Source: Ruminococcaceae bacterium UBA737 (lineage in GTDB: Bacteria; Bacillota; Clostridia; Oscillospirales; Acutalibacteraceae). From it: a DNA stretch of 15,287 nucleotides. Of the stretch, positions 12,560-15,287 are shown one piece after another. Every line of letters starts with the position of its first letter. Position 1 is the stretch's first letter. Where the stretch lies: contig DBKZ01000023.1 of the NCBI GenBank assembly GCA_002297415.1, positions 1 to 15,287 of the forward strand. Reading direction: 5' to 3'. The position numbers were made by a program, and so were the translations under genes. Below the pieces are notes generated by a model. That model ran no database searches. It worked only from the letters and a program-made list of their open reading frames with translations, and had not been told where the DNA came from.

Positions 12560-13624
12560 CTATGCCGTTTTATTCTTCAAAATAACCGTAAATCGACATC
12601 CTCCGCCGTCAATATTCTCCGCCTTGATCTCTCCGTCCTCGAGGGCAAGTATCTTCTTGACAAGGGCAAGTCCAAGTCCGTTGCCCTCCTGCTTGTGTGA
12701 GCTGTCCGCCTGATAGAATTTTTCAAAAATATGCTTTTGCGCTTCCTCTGATATCCCCTCTCCGTTGTCCTCAATTGTGAAAACAATTTTTCCGTTTGCC
12801 TTTTTCAGTCTCATCGTCACAACATCGCCGTATGGGCTGAATTTGACGGCATTGCTCAGGAGATTGTCCCAGATATGAATCATCAGATTTTCATTTCCGT
12901 AGTATTTCACGGACTCAAGATCAGCGTCAATTTCGATGTTTTTCTCCTCCCAGACCGATTCCATACCGACAATTGACTGCCTGATTTGCTCGTCAAGTGA
13001 AAACTCCGATTGATCCGTCGGAATCGAACGATTTTCAATCTTTGAAAGGAGCAAAATACTTCCGATCAGAGTTGAAAGCCTCTGAGTGCTGACTATAATT
13101 CCGTCAACGTATTTTTTCTGATCCTCATCAAGTCCGTCGCAGTCCTGCAACAGCATCGCATAGCCCTCAACGGCATTGATCGGGGTTTTAAATTCGTGAG
13201 AAACGTTTGATACAAAGTCGCTTTGAATTATTTCAATTGAACCCAGCTCGTGAGCCATCATATTAAAGCCGGAGTAAATCTCACGGATCTCCTTGATCTT
13301 CGACTTAGTTGTCAGCCTTGCCGAGAAATCACCGTCGGCGATTTTCTCCATCGCCTTTCCCATCTTCTTTATCGGATCGGAAAACCATTTTGAAATAAGG
13401 CTTGTAACAATAAAGCAAAAGATCACCCCAAACGCAATAATTCCGACAATCAGCGGCACACGCAGCGCAGTTGACGACATTCGTGTGAACAGCGAATTAG
13501 CGCCGATCGACAGCAGAATACAGATAACCAGCTCAGCCGCAACTAAAAGGCTCAGCCTCATTCTGAGACCGAATATCTGATCCTTTTGATTACGAATTTC
13601 TTCAAATATTTCTCTGCTTCTCAT
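12560..13624 (-). CDS. Two-component sensor histidine kinase
   Basis: This 354-residue membrane kinase has two transmembrane helices at about 24-45 and 57-79, separated by only about a dozen residues. It therefore has almost no extracellular sensor. A HAMP domain follows (80-130, with DPIKKMGKAMEKIADGDF), then the dimerisation and phosphoacceptor helix with His143 in SHEFKTPI, and the HATPase_c domain with the N box DNLLSNAVKFS, G1 DNGEGIS, the F box IFEKFYQAD and G2 GNGLGLAL. The short loop suggests sensing within the membrane or through a partner protein. ATG 13624 overlaps the stop of the response regulator (ATGA), so the pair is translationally coupled with the regulator first. No transport genes sit beside it to suggest the signal. 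Confidence 0.95.
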   Translation of the reverse strand: MRSREIFEEIRNQKDQIFGLRMRLSLLVAAELVICILLSIGANSLFTRMSSTALRVPLIVGIIAFGVIFCFIVTSLISKWFSDPIKKMGKAMEKIADGDFSARLTTKSKIKEIREIYSGFNMMAHELGSIEIIQSDFVSNVSHEFKTPINAVEGYAMLLQDCDGLDEDQKKYVDGIIVSTQRLSTLIGSILLLSKIENRSIPTDQSEFSLDEQIRQSIVGMESVWEEKNIEIDADLESVKYYGNENLMIHIWDNLLSNAVKFSPYGDVVTMRLKKANGKIVFTIEDNGEGISEEAQKHIFEKFYQADSSHKQEGNGLGLALVKKILALEDGEIKAENIDGGGCRFTVILKNKTA

Positions 13625-14292
13625 AGCCTTACCACCTTATAGCCGACGCCTCGGATCGTAACGATTTTAAAATCCTTGCTGTCACGGAATCTGTCCCTGA
13701 GCCTGCCGATGTGCACATCAACCGTGTGAGTGTCCGACTCGTTTTCATAGCCCCAGATCTCGTCCATAAGCTGATTTCTCGTAAAGATTCTGCCCGGATA
13801 CGCCGACATTTTGTAAAGGATCATAAACTCCTTCTGCGGAAGAATAAAGCTGTCGTTTTCCGTTGTGACCGTCAGAGAATCAAGATCCATAACCGTTGAT
13901 CCAATAGTCTGCCGTCTCTCATTTATCATCTGCGCACGGCGTAAAAGTGCGCCTACCCTTAGAACCATCTCGTTGACATTGACGGGTTTTACCATATAAT
14001 CATCGGTTCCCGAAATAAATCCCTTACGCATATCATCAAAGGCGTCCTTTGCCGTTATCATCATAACGGGAATGTGGTTGTCACTCTCCCTGAGCTGGTG
14101 GACAAGCTCATAGCCGTCCATCACGGGCATCATAATATCTGAAATAATAAGATCATAGTAATCCTTGTCAAGCTCATCGAGAGCCTCCCGACCGTTTGAT
14201 ACGCCTTTTACGGAGTAACCGTTCTTTGTCAGCACGTGAGAAAACAGCCTGCAAAGCTCCCTGTCGTCCTCGGCGATAAGTATTTTAAGCAT
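13621..14292 (-). CDS. OmpR/PhoB-family response regulator
   Basis: The 223-residue protein has a receiver domain (1-118) with acidic pocket Asp9/Asp10, phosphoacceptor Asp52 in IISDIMMPVMDG, Thr80 and Lys102, followed by a winged-helix DNA-binding domain. That domain carries LPQKEFMILYKMSAYPGRIF, RNQLMDEIWGYENESDTHTV-type residues, DVHIGRLRDRF and the terminal TIRGVGYKV hairpin. I place the start at 14292 because GGAGG lies seven bases upstream and the sequence MLKILIAEDD is the standard opening. An upstream ATG at 14319 would add nine residues without a ribosome binding site. It is the first gene of the two-gene signalling operon. Confidence 0.96.
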   Translation of the reverse strand: MLKILIAEDDRELCRLFSHVLTKNGYSVKGVSNGREALDELDKDYYDLIISDIMMPVMDGYELVHQLRESDNHIPVMMITAKDAFDDMRKGFISGTDDYMVKPVNVNEMVLRVGALLRRAQMINERRQTIGSTVMDLDSLTVTTENDSFILPQKEFMILYKMSAYPGRIFTRNQLMDEIWGYENESDTHTVDVHIGRLRDRFRDSKDFKIVTIRGVGYKVVRL

Positions 14293-14352
14293 ATGCGTTC
14301 CTCCAAAAATTTGTTGCACTTATTTTATCATACTTTTCTAAATTAAACCAGT

Positions 14353-14380
14353 CTTGTACAGACATTTACTTGTATCTGTA
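14353..14380. promoter_or_regulatory. Repeats upstream of the response regulator (possible binding site)
   Basis: CTTGTA occurs at 14353-14358 and again at 14369-14374, 16 bp apart. TACAGA (14357-14362) and TCTGTA (14375-14380) form an inverted pair. They lie about 60 bp upstream of the regulator start and might be an autoregulatory site. The evidence is only pattern-based. Confidence 0.25.
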
Positions 14381-14412
14381 AAAAATAAAGCCACCCACAA
14401 ACGAGTGACTTT
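14380..14412 (-). terminator. Terminator of the 152-residue gene
   Basis: On the minus strand AAAGTCAC (14412-14405) pairs with GTGGCTTT (14394-14387), 8 bp with one G-U, followed by ATTTTTT. It starts nine bases after the stop codon at 14422. Confidence 0.7.
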
Positions 14413-14421
14413 ACATATAAC

Positions 14422-14880
14422 TTATTTAAAAACAGGCTTTATCCATACAGAAATCAGTTTTCCGTCACGGATAGCCGCAACCGTATTTTGTGCAAATTTG
14501 ACAGACTCACAATTTAACAAATCATCAGGATTACCGATACATAATGTCCCACTCTGCCGATCAAAAAAGCATTTGAAGTTCCCGCTGTACCGTATTCCGA
14601 CTCCCGGCTCTGTCTCAGTATCCATACATACATATAACGATCCGAATCTGTAATTCGGAACCGAAAGCGATCTTTCAATCCAATTATTGCGAGGAGAGAA
14701 ACCGCTAAATTGTTTTACTTCACCCGATTTAAGAATAATATCCAAGCTGAGATAACTGTCTCCGATATATATTGAAAAATCAGTGTCGTTCCACGGATCA
14801 TAAAAGAAAGATTCATCATCGAGAAAATACTGAGGACTACCGTAAAATGCAGTATTCTCATATTTTATATAAAACCTCAT
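14422..14880 (-). CDS. Unrecognised small soluble protein (152 residues)
   Basis: I place the start at ATG 14880, preceded by GGTGGGAAG. The frame extends further to 14970, but that extra part lies inside the rRNA terminator and is not believable. The protein opens RFYIKYENTAFYGSPQYFLD, is rich in Tyr, Phe, Asp and Ser, and looks like an all-beta or mixed small domain without membrane segments or signal peptide. Similar unnamed proteins seem to me to occur in Clostridia, and the pattern (small, acidic, aromatic-rich, solitary) resembles immunity-type proteins, but I cannot assign a family. It has its own terminator and stands alone between the two-component system and the rRNA operon. Confidence 0.7.
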   Translation of the reverse strand: MRFYIKYENTAFYGSPQYFLDDESFFYDPWNDTDFSIYIGDSYLSLDIILKSGEVKQFSGFSPRNNWIERSLSVPNYRFGSLYVCMDTETEPGVGIRYSGNFKCFFDRQSGTLCIGNPDDLLNCESVKFAQNTVAAIRDGKLISVWIKPVFK

Positions 14881-14935
14881 TAGCTCTTCCCACCTAAATA
14901 ATTGTTTATCAATATTCTGCAAATAGAAAGTGTAT

Positions 14936-14967
14936 AAACAACAAAAGACCGCAAAATTGCGGTCTTT
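14936..14967 (-). terminator. rRNA operon terminator
   Basis: AAAGACCGCAA (14967-14957 read on the minus strand) pairs with TTGCGGTCTTT (14954-14944) as a perfect stem, followed by TGTTGTTT. It lies about 85 bp downstream of the 23S 3' end, with no 5S gene between. Confidence 0.88.
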
Positions 14968-15049
14968 CAAGGTTACACACCCTCAAAACTGAACAAAGAA
15001 TGAAAGAAGATAAAGGATTGGGAATTGTAAAGTATTGAACCAAAGCTAT

Positions 15050-15287
15050 GGTCAAGCCCTCGACCTATTAGTACTGCCCAGCTGAAAGTATCACTACTCT
15101 TACACCTGCAGCCTATCAACCTCATAGTCCATGAGGGGTCTTACCAGCTTAAGCTGTGGGATATCTTATCTTGGAGGGGGCTTCACGCTTAGATGCTTTC
15201 AGCGTTTATCCCGTCCGCACTTAGCTGCCCAGCCGTGCCATTGGCATGACAACTGGTGCACCAGCGGTGCGTCCATCCCGGTCCTCT
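15050..15287 (-). rRNA. rrl: 23S ribosomal RNA, 3' end (partial)
   Basis: The minus strand reads GAGGACCGGGATGGACGCAC at the window edge and continues through the conserved domain VI sequence to the terminal CTAATAGGTCGAGGGCTTGA at 15050-15075. These are universal bacterial 23S landmarks. About 238 bases of the gene are present; the rest lies beyond the window. The 3' boundary is set by comparison with the usual end and could be off by a few bases. Confidence 0.97.

Noticed and set aside
14881..14970. N-terminal extension of the 152-residue protein
   Set aside because: It runs into the rRNA operon terminator and has no ribosome binding site, while ATG 14880 has one.
14968..15049. Possible 5S rRNA after the 23S gene
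   Set aside because: The spacer is only about 80 bp and shows none of the 5S landmarks; it leads straight to a terminator.

Overview
The window looks like chromosomal DNA of a low- to mid-GC, spore-forming member of the Clostridia, most likely of the Oscillospiraceae/Ruminococcaceae type. The reasons are a spoIIGA-sigE sporulation pair, AGGAGG ribosome binding sites, occasional TTG starts, an FMN riboswitch before an ECF riboflavin transporter, and a ClostridiaI-style SufC/SufB pair. No species assignment is possible from the sequence alone.

Layout from left to right. (1) 1-116: start of a minus-strand small holin-like membrane protein, cut by the window edge. (2) 302-3765: a consensus promoter overlapping a perfect 24-bp palindrome, a TetR regulator, an ABC protein and a SufB/SufD-family Fe-S assembly protein. 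The ABC protein appears to be a hybrid: its first two thirds are an ABC-exporter membrane domain, and from the Walker A motif onward it reads as a SufC-type ATPase. (3) 3769-7103: a glycosyltransferase followed by rfbD, rfbB and rfbC (dTDP-L-rhamnose synthesis). The glycosyltransferase has no AUG/GUG/UUG start at its true N-terminus. (4) 7104-7590: a 64-bp direct repeat flanking hairpin-rich DNA, then a 59-residue protein whose Shine-Dalgarno lies in a strong hairpin. (5) 7646-8974 (minus): an unrecognised membrane and coiled-coil protein. (6) 9105-10639: spoIIGA and sigE. (7) 10636-11487: promoter, FMN riboswitch, terminator and ribU. (8) 11536-14292 (minus): a diacylglycerol-kinase-family lipid kinase and an OmpR-type two-component system. 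(9) 14422-14880 (minus): an unrecognised small protein. (10) 15050-15287 (minus): the 3' end of a 23S rRNA gene followed by a terminator without a 5S gene in between.

The most notable signal is a change in codon usage inside the ABC gene. By hand count, isoleucine ATA is 3 of 24 Ile codons before the Walker A motif and 13 of 24 after it, and leucine TTA goes from absent to common. The ATA/TTA-rich style continues through sufB, the rhamnose operon and sigE, and disappears again in ribU and the genes to its right. The centre (about 2.24-10.65 kb) therefore behaves like a separate block joined to its flanks at two conserved sequences, the Walker A motif and the sigE/FMN-riboswitch region. Either a genuine recombination created an exporter-SufC fusion, or the contig is a chimeric assembly. 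The sequence alone cannot decide between these.

I saw no CRISPR array, tRNA, transposase or recognisable defence system.
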